A DNA stretch of 64,000 nucleotides. Source: Typhlomys cinereus (Eukaryota > Chordata > Mammalia > Rodentia > Platacanthomyidae). A program made the position numbers and the translations under genes. Where the stretch lies: contig JALPQD010000226.1 of the NCBI GenBank assembly GCA_023101885.1, positions 496,384 through 560,383 on the forward strand. Reading direction: 5' to 3'. This document shows positions 47,425 to 59,184 of the stretch, piece after piece (positions within the stretch are counted from its first letter, which is position 1; each line of letters begins with the position of its first letter). The notes beneath the pieces were generated by a model. That model worked only from the letters and a program-made list of their open reading frames with translations. It was not told where the DNA came from and did not search any database.

Positions 47425-47850
47425 TATCTTGGTTTGAATTTGAGTTATTCCCCTCAGGCCCAGATGTTTGAATCCTTAGCTGTTGTTCATGTTTGGGAAA
47501 GTTGTGGCAACATTAGGAGGTGGAACTTGCTGGAGAAAGACATGTTACAAGGGGAGGGCCTTGAGTTTGGGCAGTCCCCCACCTCTGGTCCCCCTCCCAT
47601 TCCTTCCTCACCTCCAGTTCTTCCTTATGTTCTCTGCCTCTGTAATGCTGGCTATCCACTTCAGCCTCTAGCTTCTGCTTCCAAGCCATCCCTTCTGCTA
47701 TGTGATTCCTGCCATAATGGACTCTCTTTCTCCTGTATGACCATGAGCTAAATAAATCTCTCTTTTCTCCCTTAATTTTGTCTGAGAAGCACAAAGAAAC
47801 CTAACTACAACAGAAATTGTAGCCACGAAGTGGGGTGCTGCTATGACACT
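47425..47850 (+). mobile_element. MaLR LTR with start of its internal region
   Basis: The LTR (47425-47812) runs from 'ttatcttggtttgaatttga' through 'aggaggtggaacttgctgg' and 'ctgccataatggactctct' to the polyadenylation region 'gagctaaataaatctctc' (AATAAA at about 47751-47756) and 'gaaacctaactacaac'. The next bases, 'gccacgaagtggggtgctgc', resemble the start of MaLR internal sequence just after the 5' LTR. It may therefore be a 5' LTR with remnant body, not a solo LTR. The 134-codon frame at 47347-47751 is LTR sequence. Confidence 0.65.
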
Positions 47851-48469
47851 GAGAAATCACCCAAACCCGCTTACTGTTCCCATGGCTTTAGTTCAACACT
47901 TTCCAATAATAATCACCATGCCACTGGGTTCTGGTTAGTGAGTCATAAAATGCTTCTTTCTTGGGGAAAATGTTTTGGGATAAGCATGAAATTTATTCCT
48001 TTGACATCTTCATGCCCAGTTTGGAGAGTTCACTATGCAGATGAGATTTGCCATTATCCTATGGTTCTCACAGGGCACCCATATCCAGACTGACTGAAAC
48101 GTGCATGGCAGGGGTTACAGTACTAGCTAGACTTCTAGGCTTCTGCAGCCTCTCCCCTCTGCCAATAAACAGACTCTTGTCTCCAGGGCTATGGATGAGC
48201 AGCTTCGCAGATGCTAAACTTTTTGCAAATTAAGCATGTGTAGGAAAAAAATTACAATTATAGCAAATGCCACCCCACTAATGGTTTCAGTAGGGACATT
48301 AGCGAATTAAACTGGTGTGGGAAACTAAATCTTTTAATATTGCTTCTGTCAGTGTGGACCATTATCTAGGTTTTGTAATTTATTCAGTTTTCATGTGTAC
48401 ACACCAGACTTTCCCTTTAAATCAATTGACCACATTGTCTCTTGTTTCCTTCCTTGAAATGACAGACTG
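47851..48469. other. Unassigned, possibly MaLR internal remnant
   Basis: Could continue the MaLR body, but I cannot align it with confidence. No domain is seen in the frames 47830-48093 and 48048-48233. Confidence 0.3.
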
Positions 48470-48800
48470 TTTTTGTGGCTGTCTGGTTGGCCAGCCAGGG
48501 CTGACCTTTGCTTTGGCCAACTGGTGCAATTAGTAAATGGATAATTCAGCATATTTTTATACCTGTCAAGCCAGCTTTATCCAAGCATCTGCCTTGACAA
48601 TTCAGAGGGAGAGATCAGTGTGTGCTTATTAGGTTCATGTGAAAATGGAGCATTTAGGAGGTGTGGGTTAATTGCCCAGCTTAATAGCCAGGTGTGACTG
48701 CTTTACAGAACGCCTGTCACCTGCCACATTCTCTGGTCAGTGGGGTCTGTTTCTACCTTTTTCCTTACCTTTTCAGTAGATTTACAGCACCATCTCTAAT
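48470..48800. other. Candidate conserved noncoding segment
   Basis: A GC-balanced, non-repetitive stretch with a dense set of homeodomain-like TAATTG/TTAATAG cores ('ggttaattgcccagcttaat') and no repeat signature. No long frame covers it. A regulatory role is an inference from composition and motifs only. Confidence 0.25.
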
Positions 48801-49439
48801 TGCAAAAACTAAGCTGTCTATAGCTCATGAATGAGGACACAACACAAGAAGCCAAATTACTGAAAGGGCATGTCTTAGGAAAAAGCACAAGCCTTTCTCA
48901 GCTGTGCTTGGTAAACAACCTCACCAGAAGTTCCTTATTGTTTTTTTTGAAGACTTACACTTTCAAAAAATTGCATTCAGGTCACGTGTTTTCATAGTTT
49001 GAAATAATTCTGAAAACTCTCTTGTAAGCAAAATACTCTAAAATTGAAAATCAATATATTTCTCTCTCCAAAGTCGCTCCATAGGAACAATCAGAAAAGT
49101 TGTTGGAAAACAATATTTTCTCCTCTGTAGTTTTTGGCATTGAGCTTTTGTATGGTTTATGCAGCTTCAGCTTTTTGATAGATGGAGTTAGAATAGAAGC
49201 CATAAGATGTGGAACACATGGTGTTCCAGAAGAGAAAACTTAGCTCACCTGTAACTCATTGAGAGACAGGAGCATGCCCACCCTCTCACTTCAGCTGGGC
49301 ATCCTCTTGGCCCATTGTAGCTGTGGGTTTCCTTAGCCAACTGGCTAGCACAAGAGGCCATGGTTGCACATGGATCACACATATACTTCTGAGGTAAGTG
49401 ACCAGACTCTCAAATAACCTGAATCAAAAGTCTATGAAT
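48801..49439. other. Unassigned sequence
   Basis: Nothing recognised. Confidence 0.35.
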
Positions 49440-49595
49440 GTCTCTTGTGGTAACACATGGCTGTAATTCCAATACCCGCTATGCTGAGGAAGAGGATCAC
49501 AAGTTCGAGGCAGCACTGGGGTTGCAAAGTGAGCTCAAGGACATCTTGAGCTATGTGACGATATACTTTTTCACAGAAAAAGGCAAAAAAAAAAT
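49440..49595 (+). mobile_element. B1-type SINE
   Basis: 'cttgtggtaacacatggctg', 'taattccaatacccgctatg', 'agaggatcacaagttcgagg' and a pure A run at 49585-49593 match B1 order. Confidence 0.65.
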
Positions 49596-49799
49596 GTCTA
49601 TGGAAAGAAGGGTCATGATAGTTTTCCCTCTACCAAGTTTCTAGGAGTTGATAATGGAAGATTTCTGCAAATTATATTTTAAGAGCACTCTACTGCAAGA
49701 CCATTTAATATCCATATAATTTCCCCATTGATCTTCCTTTGCTTCCTATTTGACATAGTAAACTGGCATTTACCAAGCATCAAGAAGTCACAACGAACA

Positions 49800-49962
49800 C
49801 AGACAGAGTGGTGATCACTTAAAAGGCTAAAATAGGACTGGTTGGAGATATCTTGGACTATAGGGAGATCCTGTTTCAAAAGAAAGTTTGAGTTACATGT
49901 AGAAATATAGAAACAAGCATATAATAGCGAGAGAGAGAAAGAGAAAGAGAGAGAGAGTTAGT
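49800..49962 (+). mobile_element. B1-like fragment followed by GA repeat
   Basis: 'aaaaggctaaaataggact', 'tatcttggactatagggag' and 'atcctgtttcaaaa' resemble a decayed B1. A (GA)n-rich run lies at 49926-49958. Confidence 0.45.
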
Positions 49963-50364
49963 TTAGATCTGGGTTATATTTGGGAGGATAGATGTTCATA
50001 GAGAATCTATAGTGAAGCATTCCTCACTTCAGTTTGCAGAAAGGATCTTGGAAGAAGAAATATATTATCTTTGAAGTAATAGCTTGATGGAAGGGGAAAC
50101 GAAATCTCTGAACCACAAACTAGCAAATAAGTATAAAGATTCTTATCAAATATTTAGAAAAAAATGATAGGGAGTTATCTTTGTAAGGAGTCCATAGTTA
50201 CAAAGAAAAATTACAAACTAAATGGAAAGGAGAAAGGAGGAAATACTTTGACTACTTTGGAAGCTTGGAATATGTAAGACAGCTATCTTCTTCAGACCCA
50301 TGTTGACCTGAACTGCCATCTTCTGCCATTATTTATTCTGCTTTTCATGTTTCCTCCTCATCAT

Positions 50365-50636
50365 CATGTATGTATGTATGTATGTATGTGTGTGTATGTA
50401 TGTTATGCATGTATAGTCTGGAAACAGGGTCTCTCATTAAGTCAAGATCTCAGTATTTTGGTTAGTCTTGCTAGCCTCCAAACGCTAGAATTCCTCCTGT
50501 CTTCCCTCTTTACTTCTGGGGTTACAGGTGTGTGTTTCCACACCAGACTTTTACCTGGTTCCAGGAATCAAAAACAGGACTACATCTTTGCCCATAAGGT
50601 ACTTTACCACTAGGCCAGTTCCCCAGTCCCCATGTA
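50365..50636 (-). mobile_element. B4-like SINE, inverted, with TATG repeat
   Basis: A (TATG)n microsatellite at 50367-50403 leads into 'ggaaacagggtctctcatta', 'cttctggggttacaggtgtg' and 'actaggccagttccccagtccc', the inverted B4 order ending at its tRNA-type head. Confidence 0.65.
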
Positions 50637-50811
50637 GAGTAGTCTCTTAGTGAAGAATATACATGTAAGTTTTTTCATAATCAAGTAAATTCAGAACTTT
50701 TATGAGGGATGGTTTGTGTTTGCAACTGAGCATATTTAAATGGAGCTAGGGAACAGATTGTGTGATCATTACAGTAGTAGTTTTTAGGAACTAAAATAAA
50801 AATCTGTGGAT

Positions 50812-50842
50812 CATATATATATGTACATATATATATATATTA
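50812..50842. repeat. AT/TACATA microsatellite
   Basis: Runs of TATATA interrupted by 'gtac'. Confidence 0.8.
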
Positions 50843-51750
50843 ATCACACCTTAATTGTTGTCTAAAATATTAAATAGAAAATTTCAGAAGTAAGTAGTTC
50901 ATAAGTTTTGAATTGTGCATTGTTCTGAGGTCTGGGATGAAGTGTCTTATTCTCTCCCACTGCTGGAAAACCATGTGAATCGTCCTTTTGTACACTCTAC
51001 ATATTCCTTGCCTGTCGGACACTTACCAGCTGCTGTGGTTACCATGGTTGCTGTTGTACCATCACAACACTGTGTTCATATAACCCTTATTTTAATTACT
51101 AATATTAATGGTCCCAAAGTATAAAACTAGCAATGCTGGCCCTGTATGTATGAAGTGCTTCTTCTAAGTGAAAAGATAGAAATCCTAAACTCAATGGAAA
51201 AGCAAGACAGTAATAGAATTCATGGTAGTTTTGCTGTTACACATCAGTGTCTGAAAACTATTGCCATAGAATATAACAAGTACTAAGGGAAGATGGAAAA
51301 CACATTGAATTTATGGTTGAAGTCCATGAATAATTGCTTTCCAGTTGATGAAAACCTGTTGTGTGAGAAAGCACTGAGAGCATGAAGACTTCAACAAGTG
51401 GTCTTTGGAAGGAAACAGAACATGGAAGTAAAAGATCATTATACAGATTCATGTATAGGCTTGAACTGAAAAAGTTCAAATTATCGGAAAAGCTGCACCT
51501 GCTAGAGAGGATTCTAGCACAATTGTGGCTGAGTTATACACTTTGTGTAAAAAAGAACACCAGCCAAAGAAAGCAATTGATTGTGAAGAAAAAATTGTGT
51601 TCTTCGGGAAAAAGAGGCTTGCTATAAGTTATTTGTGAAAATAAAAATGACGTGCCAGGCCATCGAATATAGAGGAGAAGATTGACTTAGTACACAGGAA
51701 AATGTTAGAGGTCAGATAATGATGCTACTGTGATGGGCAGCAGTGCCATA
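50843..51750 (+). pseudogene. Tigger (pogo/CENP-B-like) DNA transposon fossil
   Basis: The region aligns in order with the 5' part of a Tigger transposon. A leader comes first ('ttgaattgtgcattgttctg', 'ttgcctgtcggacacttacc', 'catcacaacactgtgttcat'). The transposase start follows ('ggtcccaaagtataaaact'), then sequence like the helix-turn-helix and linker regions. The frame 51382-51627 carries a RFMYRL.LKKFKLS stretch resembling the CENP-B-type DNA-binding domain. Many stops and shifts are present. The catalytic DDE part and terminal inverted repeats are not visible, so it cannot move. Tigger elements were active before the mammalian orders split, fitting the heavy decay. Confidence 0.65.
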
Positions 51751-53019
51751 CTCCTGATAACTTAAGCAAGTCTTTTCTGCCTGCGTTCTCCAAACGTGAT
51801 CAGACAGTGTGGCTACAAATGTCCTGTTTACGTAACATGCCATCCATTGTTCATGTATAAAGGAAGGAGAAAATAAAACTTGAAAGAAGAGGGATTAGAA
51901 TTTAAAGTCCTGTTAATACTCAACTATGCTGTGAATGTCAAGATTGTATATACTTTCTGTGCAACCTCAGTTCCATATACAGCTCAGATTGTCAGGTCCA
52001 CATTTTAGTGTTAATTGTTTTGGTCAATATCTTACAGCTTACAGTATTTGATTTGTAATTGAGCTCTACTGTGAAAACCTGTTTGTAGGGAAGACAGTGT
52101 AGCAGGATCCATGCTTTTAGTCAACTACTATGGTTTTTGGAAAGCAACCAACCAACTATACAGTCCTATGTATTTTCATGTAAGAGAGTTGGTAGTTGAG
52201 ACATCAATGAATACACCTTGGTGAAGGTGTACATGGTATAACTTTTAAGACTGAAGTACCTCCTCTTCCTTCTTTCTCCATCAAGTATACTAAGTTCTCC
52301 CTCCTTCCTTGATTTTTCTTAATTAGGAAGTGTATGGTTGAGTTCACATCTTCCCTTGTAGAGAGTCAGAGATTGTATTTCTAAATAATATCTATAGCGG
52401 CCCCTGTGGATAAATTTCCACAGAAGGCTCCACAGCTGGAGTGGTAATGGAGATGGGGAATCATAACCGGCTATAGAATGTGACTGTTTCACAGCACTGC
52501 TATAAGTACAGAAGAAACCATGAAATGTATGCAGTAAAGAATATTTTTGGCAGGAAACAGTAAGGTGGAATGCTCAATTAAACTTAATTGACAAACATTT
52601 ATCAAACACATGCCTCTCATAAGGCACAGAAACAATCACCTCTCAGTGGTTTTATAATGCCTCGAGTTTATTCTTCCTTTCCAATTTAGTGTAAATTTCC
52701 CCACTATGGCATATGAAGGAAAATAATATTCCAATCAAGTAGTGCTTTGGCTATCATTAATTACTTTAGTTTTCTATTGCAGATATAGTCAGAGTTGTTA
52801 TTTTTTCAAAGGGCAAAGTCAAGGCTATGGGGTTATTACTGCATTACAGGCCATGAGGTTGAGAATAAGAAATATAGGCAGACTCATTTGCTAGAATAAT
52901 TGGAGAATCCATTTGAATGGCAAATAACAAAGATATAATATTCTAAATCTGGATGTTCAAGCAACAGACCTGACTTTTGAGAGTGTTTGTACACTTATTG
53001 CTATTAAATTATTATTAAA
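51751..53019. other. Unassigned sequence
   Basis: No repeat recognised. Part of it may be unique. Confidence 0.35.
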
Positions 53020-53156
53020 TATCACTTATTGAGACAAGATCAAAGATGATCTTGAACTTCCGGTCCACTTGCTTCTATCTATCTTTCAAAGTCTGGGATT
53101 AAATTCAAGACCTTGAATGTGTCAGGCAAGCTCTCTGGCTACTTCTCCAGCCCTGA
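53020..53156 (-). mobile_element. B4-like SINE, inverted
   Basis: 'gagacaagatcaaagatgat', 'aaagtctgggattaaattc', 'aagctctctggctacttctccagccc' give the inverted order ending at the tRNA-type head. Confidence 0.55.
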
Positions 53157-54337
53157 TGTGTTATTTTTGATCTGTTTGTTTTTCCCCATCAATAGTTTCC
53201 TTTGGGTGAAAACCTTTTCCAAAATCTTTACTACTAAGCTAAATTTGTCTATACAGACTTCGTGATTTCATTTAAGGACTCTATAAAGGGCAGAGTATCT
53301 ATTGCAAATTCTTTTCCATGGATGTTTCAGACATTTCAAATTGGGTGAGTTATTTCTATCTTGTTGTCCAGACATATTTAGGATAACAAGATATTTACAT
53401 AAATTTAAAAAATTCTCTAACAATTTTACAGTGAAACTATTCCACACTCACCAGAAGATATTTTAAAAGGACTTCTTAACAAAGGTCTTACCCTTTCCAG
53501 AAACCCAGGAATGAACAATTATCTTGAAATTAAAAAGAAGCAAGGTACAATTTCACTATGCTAGCTTAAAGTCCTCTATTTTATAATCTCTCTCAAACTT
53601 TAAATAGCACTCATTTAACTCTGGGTCAGAGAATATTAGCTGACTTCTTTCCAACATATAGTTTTACTTGGAAGTGTTTATTTAAATGAAGAAAGAAGTT
53701 AAAAATGGAAGTGGATGTTCACTGGCATCTTTATGGAAGCCAAAAGATTGATATTTACTTGATAAAAACAAAGAAGGGTTGATTTCCATTTCTAATCTAT
53801 TTATTTGACTATTTATCTTTTCTCATATGGCAGTAGCTTATGCATAGTCTCATTACAGGTTTGTGTTTGAAAACTCATTATTTTTTAATAGTTTATAAAT
53901 GATCTTTATTAAGTAAAGAGAGTAGTAATGATGCACCCATCCTCAGGGTAGCACATATTTTCAGAGATTATCATTTTTATTCTTAAGTCTATTAAACAAA
54001 TGTACCAAAGAACAACTCGTTATCAGTCATGAATTTTCTCAATGATGTAAAGATTGCTGTTTTAATCTACCAGTAATATTAGTTTTCACTGATCATTTTC
54101 AGTATCATAATGAATTATCATTACTAGTCTTCAGTATTAAAAATTATTGAAATTCAGTTTTTGTGTCCCTACCTTATCCATTCTTGGTGGAGTAGAGTTA
54201 ATATTACAAAATGTCAATATTTTATGTAAAGCTGTATTTACATAGACTAATATTGCCATAGTTATTACAGCATTCAATCATATGAAGAAAATGATTATTA
54301 ATAATCTGATTCTTCACTCCATCTCTTTTTTAAAAAA
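53157..54337. other. Unassigned AT-rich sequence
   Basis: Nothing recognised. Confidence 0.35.
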
Positions 54338-54999
54338 TAATTTTATTCTTCTACATGTAGATGTCCAATTTTCCCAATACCACTTCTTAAAGATGCTGTC
54401 TTTTCCACAGCATCCATGTTTGGCATCTTTGTCAAAAATTAAGTGGCTATTTGAGTGGGAGTTTATATCAGGGTTCCCTGTTCGGATCCATAAGACAATG
54501 CATCTGTTTTTGTGTCAGTACCAAGCTGTTTTTATTACTATGACTCTGTAATATAGTTTGAAATCTGGTATTGTGAAACGTCCAGCAGTCTTCTTATGGC
54601 CCAAAATTGTTTTGGCTAAAAGTAATTTATTGTTCTTCTATATGAATTTTGAGATTGAATTTTTCCAGTTCTGTAAAGAATTCCATTAGAATTTTAACTG
54701 GAATTACATTGAATCTGTATATTGCTTTAGGTAAGATGGCCATTTTCACAATATTTATCCTACCAATCCATGATTAAAGAATGTCTTTCCATCTTTTAGC
54801 ATCTTCTTTAACTATTTTTGTAGTTTCATCTCCTTAGTTAAATTTATTCCAAAGTATTTTATTTTCTTTGTAGCTATGATGAATGGGATTGATTCTCTCA
54901 TTTCTTTCTAAGCTTGTTTGTCTTTGGTATATAGAAAGGCAGTAGTAGATTTCTTATGCTGATTTTGTAGCCTGCCACTTTTTGAAATTGTTCATTAAT

Positions 55000-55010
55000 T
55001 TGAAGTTTCT
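55000..55010. repeat. Left target duplication of SINE in L1
   Basis: TTGAAGTTTCT; the partner at 55243-55255 is TTGAACAGTTTCT, with a 2-bp difference. Confidence 0.5.
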
Positions 55011-55042
55011 TTTTTAAAATTTTACTACTATTATTTTATTCA

Positions 55043-55078
<36 letters not shown>

Positions 55079-55242
55079 ACCACGGGCGAATGGGCACCAC
55101 ATGTACCGCCTCCACCTCCTCCTTGTTTACTCTGCCCCGGAATTCATAGGCTCTGCCCTACCAGGACCAGAAACGCAGGCCACCCCCGCTTCCGCCCAGA
55201 GTCTATACGTGGGCTTAACACTTGAGCCACCTCTCCAGCCCC
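55011..55242 (-). mobile_element. CA-repeat SINE with internal deletion
   Basis: The same young family as at 13.6 and 62.6 kb: inverted head 'cttgagccacctctccagcccc', GC-rich body, and a pure (TG)n run at 55045-55075 followed by T/A-rich tail carrying the complement of AATAAA. Compared with its sisters it lacks about 45 bp between 'tatacgtggg' and 'cttaac', which removes the B-box region. Confidence 0.85.
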
Positions 55243-55402
55243 TTGAACAGTTTCTCAGTGGAGTCATGTGGATCACTCAAATATAGAATCATATCATCTG
55301 CAAATAGGGATACTTTGATTTCTCTCTTACTTATCTGTGTCCTTTTTATTTCCTCTAGCTAGAACTTTAAGCACAATATTGAACAAGAGTGGTGACAGTG
55401 GA

Positions 55403-57215
55403 CTGTTGTCTCTCTTCTTATACAAAAGTCAACCTCAAATGGATCGATTCTTGCTATTGGGCCTGAAACTCTGAAATTATCAGAAGAAAGAATAATAAGT
55501 ACATTTGAATTGATAGGCCTGGATAAAGATATTCTAAGCCAAGAAACAAATGCCCAGAAACTAACACCAATAGTCAACAAATAGGACTTCATGAAATTAA
55601 AAAGCCTCTGTTCTACAAAAGAAATTGTTAATTGTGGAAAAAGACAATCCACAGAATGGGAGAAAATCTTTGCCAGCTATGAATCTGACAAAGGATTAAT
55701 CTCCAGAGTATATAAAGAGCTCAGAAAATGAAACACCAAGACACCAAACACTTCAATTAGAAAACAGATCCTGGAACTAAACAAGGATTTCACTCAAAAA
55801 GAAATTGAATATCCAACAAATACCTTAAAAGATGCTCAACTTACCTGGTTATCAGAGAAATGCAAATCAAAACAACTCTGTGATACCATCTTACCTCAGT
55901 CAGAAAGGCTAATATCAAGAACACAAACAACAGATTGCTGGTGAGGCTATGAAAAAAAAAAACACTTATTCACTGTTGGTGGGAGTGTAAACTGGTGCAG
56001 CCTCTCTGGAGCTCTGTGTGTTCAGAAAGCTAAAAATAGAAGCACTGTATGAGCCAGAAAACTCAAAAAGACCTAAGAGTGGGAATGTGAGAAGGGATGG
56101 TTAGGGTGAAACTTTTTAAAGGGGAGATTTAGGATCTCAGGACAAGGATGAGGGAGGGAATATTTGAGAAAAAATATATCGCAGGGAATGAGGGGATGGG
56201 AGACAGGAGGGACAGAGGGACTTATAGAAAAACCCGAAGATGGTAGGCAGCAACTCCAAAGGAACATACAATGCTAGTAATATGTCAAAAATGTCTTTTA
56301 AAGAAAGGAATAAGAATGACCAGCCCCTATTTAGAAGAGCATATAGTGAGGAAAATAGGGAAAAATAATAAATGTCTTGAGCTCATCTAATTAGAACCCA
56401 GGGACAAAATTATACTAGAAGCAACAGGAATGTGATGCTTCCTGTCTTAAAGGCCCCAAACATCATAGGCTTGTGCCATTGCTCTTGATTCCTCTACAAA
56501 AACTGTCAGTAAGATCCTATTACTGATGATGCAATATAAATGGATCACAGCACATGCACAAAATATATCAACTGGAACTGGTATTAAGACTTTCTTCTTG
56601 CTAGATAGCTTGCATAGTACCAAGAAATACTGTAGAAGCTGCTGGGGGAGAGAAATAATCACAAGCCCCATCAATGGCATGACATCTATAAATTGCAGTT
56701 TAAATCACCATGGCAACAGATGACCAGCAGTATAATAGCAGCATGAACCAAGCAGACATTCAACAGCTTTCTGACTGAACTCAAGACCCACTTGTCAGAA
56801 CGGTACCCATCCCTGTTACTGTAAATTAGAACAAGAACATAAAAAGGGAAGAAAATAGATCAATAGGGAAGATAACCAATAAACCTATAGGTAGGAAGAC
56901 AGTACATCAAACTGCTCTATAGACAGCTGTAGAACTCACAATGGAAACCTTTGGCTCTAAAGCTGGATGAGTGAAGGGAAATGCACATATCAGCAGGGTG
57001 ACCTGAAAAGAGATAACTTGTTACACTATGGAAATCTGAACCCACAAAGGAATAGACAAGCCAAAGTGAACCCTAAAGTCCATAGAAACATACAGGTGAA
57101 AGAGTGAGACAGAATAGAGAAAGGAAGGGAGGAAATGGGAGGGAGGAGAGAGGGAGAGAAGCTAGGATGAACACTCAATATGTTTGTAAAAGTAGAAAAA
57201 AACGAATAAAAATAT
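55403..57215 (+). mobile_element. 3' segment of the twin-primed L1 (ORF2 end and 3' UTR)
   Basis: From 55403 the L1 reads in plus orientation, starting with the part that directly follows the left edge of the inverted segment, so the two halves share one breakpoint. ORF2 sequence continues to about 56058, where the last few hundred bases of ORF2 are missing. A 3' UTR unlike that of the 30-kb family then follows, with a G/A-rich tract at 57119-57165 and an A-rich end at 57195-57215. All frames are broken. Confidence 0.8.
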
Positions 57216-57218
57216 TTT

Positions 57219-57268
57219 TGTGTATGTGCGCGCGCACATGCATGCACATGCGCATGTGCGTGTGTGTG
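57219..57268. repeat. 50-bp perfect alternating purine-pyrimidine tract
   Basis: Every base from 57219 to 57268 alternates pyrimidine/purine, mixing TG, CG, CA and TA steps. It includes the palindrome GCACATGCGCATGTGC at 57244-57259. Such tracts can adopt Z-DNA; this is inferred. Confidence 0.9.
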
Positions 57269-57285
57269 GGCATATGTGAATTAGC

Positions 57286-57378
57286 TGGGCAGAGAGATTC
57301 ATGCTTATAATTCTGGCACTTTGTAGGCTGAGGCATAGAAACTGATTTGTATGCATCCTGTCTCAAATATAAATATGC
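57286..57378 (+). mobile_element. B1-like fragment
   Basis: 'gctgggcagagagattcatg', 'cttataattctggcactttg', 'taggctgaggcatag' and 'catcctgtctcaaa' match B1 with the middle deleted. Confidence 0.6.
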
Positions 57379-58751
57379 CTTTGAGTGTTACAGTGTCACC
57401 CAAAAGTATTATGTAAAATACCTGGTATAGTTGCTCTCCTCTCTCATGATGGAGAGACCAAATAAAATCAGTATCATTGTCAGTTCTCAAAAATCTGCTG
57501 AGATTATTTTTAAAATAAATGTTTTCACTCTTTTTTCTGTCCTAGCTCCTGAAGAATACCTCTTATCCCTCAGAATCATTGAACTTTTTCTCTTGTTTTG
57601 TTTTAGAGTCCGCACTTAAGATTCTGGTGATGCAGGGTAACCTGCCATGCATATGGTCTAAAAAGAGGATATGACATGAACGTGTCAATCACCTAAACTG
57701 GTTCCATGTGAGAGACCTCTCCACTGACAGGGTGCTTCTAGAGTGGGTCCTCTTAAAACAAGTGAAATTCAAGTTGGTTTCGGTCATTTATAACCCAGAC
57801 TTTTGTTTGAAATAGATACTTCAGGGCAGAGCTTTCTCTATTCTGCTCAAGTCATCCTGATTTTTTTTGTTGTTGATGTTTGTATTCTATTGTGATGTCT
57901 GACAATAAGACAGGTGCTGACACAAAGACAGCTACACTATTAAAAAGTGGACTCTTGTTTCAGAAATTGCCTTGGCATACTATAGAAAGCAAATAAAATG
58001 ATGAGATTCATGGATAAAAAGGTTGAATCATTGATGATGCAATATTGTTAGAAGTTTCACAATAATTTTCTTCTGAAGATTTTTACTTCTGACTCTCTAA
58101 GTTATGTGACTCACTGAACTTTGAAATCAGAAGTCAAGCTATAACTTTTGGAGGTCCCTTAGGCTAACATGATAGTAAGCAATTTTATTTTTTATTGCTG
58201 TACTTTTTCAAGTCAATAACCCAGTCTTGTAGCAAGTGAGATTTACCCTGGGTAGCTGTTTTCCCCATGGCTATTAGTCTTCATTATTGACCAAAATAAT
58301 TGTGTATTGAAGAACACATTGTGCATTTTTTACTATTGTATTTGAAATTGTTCTAAATATACCATTCTTACGTACTGCTCTAATTCTAAGTTATTATTCT
58401 GGATAGACTTATTCAGAAAATGTTACAAGCTGAATAGTTAATTATTTACCCATCAGTCATCAAAAATTCAGAATAAACATCTCTTTTAGGGGGAGAGGCC
58501 AAGAAGTTACTATAGCAATAGCTTGACCCAATTTATGGCATTTTAGTACTACCTAATTTTTTTAAAATCTGGTGAATTAAGCTTTATTAACAAACCTAGA
58601 GGTATATAAATCATGAGTTAGACTCTGAATATATTTCATAATTTCAAAGTGAGTACTTTTTGACATAATTGTGGAGTAAACCATGACATCAACCCCTGTG
58701 TGAAACACATGGGTAGTGTATTTTGTATATTATATATAAATACGAAGCTGT
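57379..58751. other. Unassigned sequence
   Basis: No repeat recognised. Confidence 0.35.
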
Positions 58752-59184
58752 ATTTTCTATTTTTTCCATTGCTATGACCTGATAAGAAGCATTTTGGCTT
58801 ATGGATTAAAGGATATAGTCTATCTAGGTAGGGAAGTCATAATGATGAGACCAGGGAAGCCATAGTGGTGGGATCAACTTGTGTTCATGGTGACAGGAAG
58901 CAGCTTCCTTACATTTGGAGAGGTCAGGAAACAGAAAAAGAGGAATGCAGATAATTGCTTAAAGTTTATTTTTGTTTTCTTTTCCTCCCCTTTGTTTCCT
59001 TCTATTCAGTCTTGGATTCCAACCTTGGAATGGTGCTGCCCACATTCAGAACGTGTCTTACCCTTCAGTTACGGGTTTTCCTTTCTGGAAAACTTCTCAC
59101 AAAAGCACCCAAAGGTTGTGTCTCCTTATTGCATTTGGTGTTTTTTAATTCACTCATTTGGCAATGGAAATTAACCATCACAAA
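58752..59184 (-). mobile_element. ERVL/MaLR-type LTR
   Basis: Plus-strand order 'ttccattgctatgacctgat', 'aaggatatagtc', 'ggaatggtgctgcccacatt', 'cctttctggaaaacttctca', 'caaaggttgtgtctcctta' and 'ggaaattaaccatcacaaa' is an inverted rodent LTR of the ERVL/MaLR group. The middle is diverged. Confidence 0.6.

Larger units (their letters stand above)
54338..55402 (-). mobile_element. Inverted 5' segment of a twin-primed L1
   Basis: Reads ORF2 in reverse from the region equivalent to 11.46 kb back toward the RT core; 'catatcatctgcaaataggg' at about 55290-55310 is the complement of the FADD area. It is an older L1 than the 30-kb copy. A SINE at 55011-55242 interrupts it. At its right edge the orientation flips to plus. 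Confidence 0.85.

Noticed and set aside
47347..47751. 134-codon open frame on the plus strand
   Set aside because: It lies in a SINE fragment and a MaLR LTR, both recognisable on their own.
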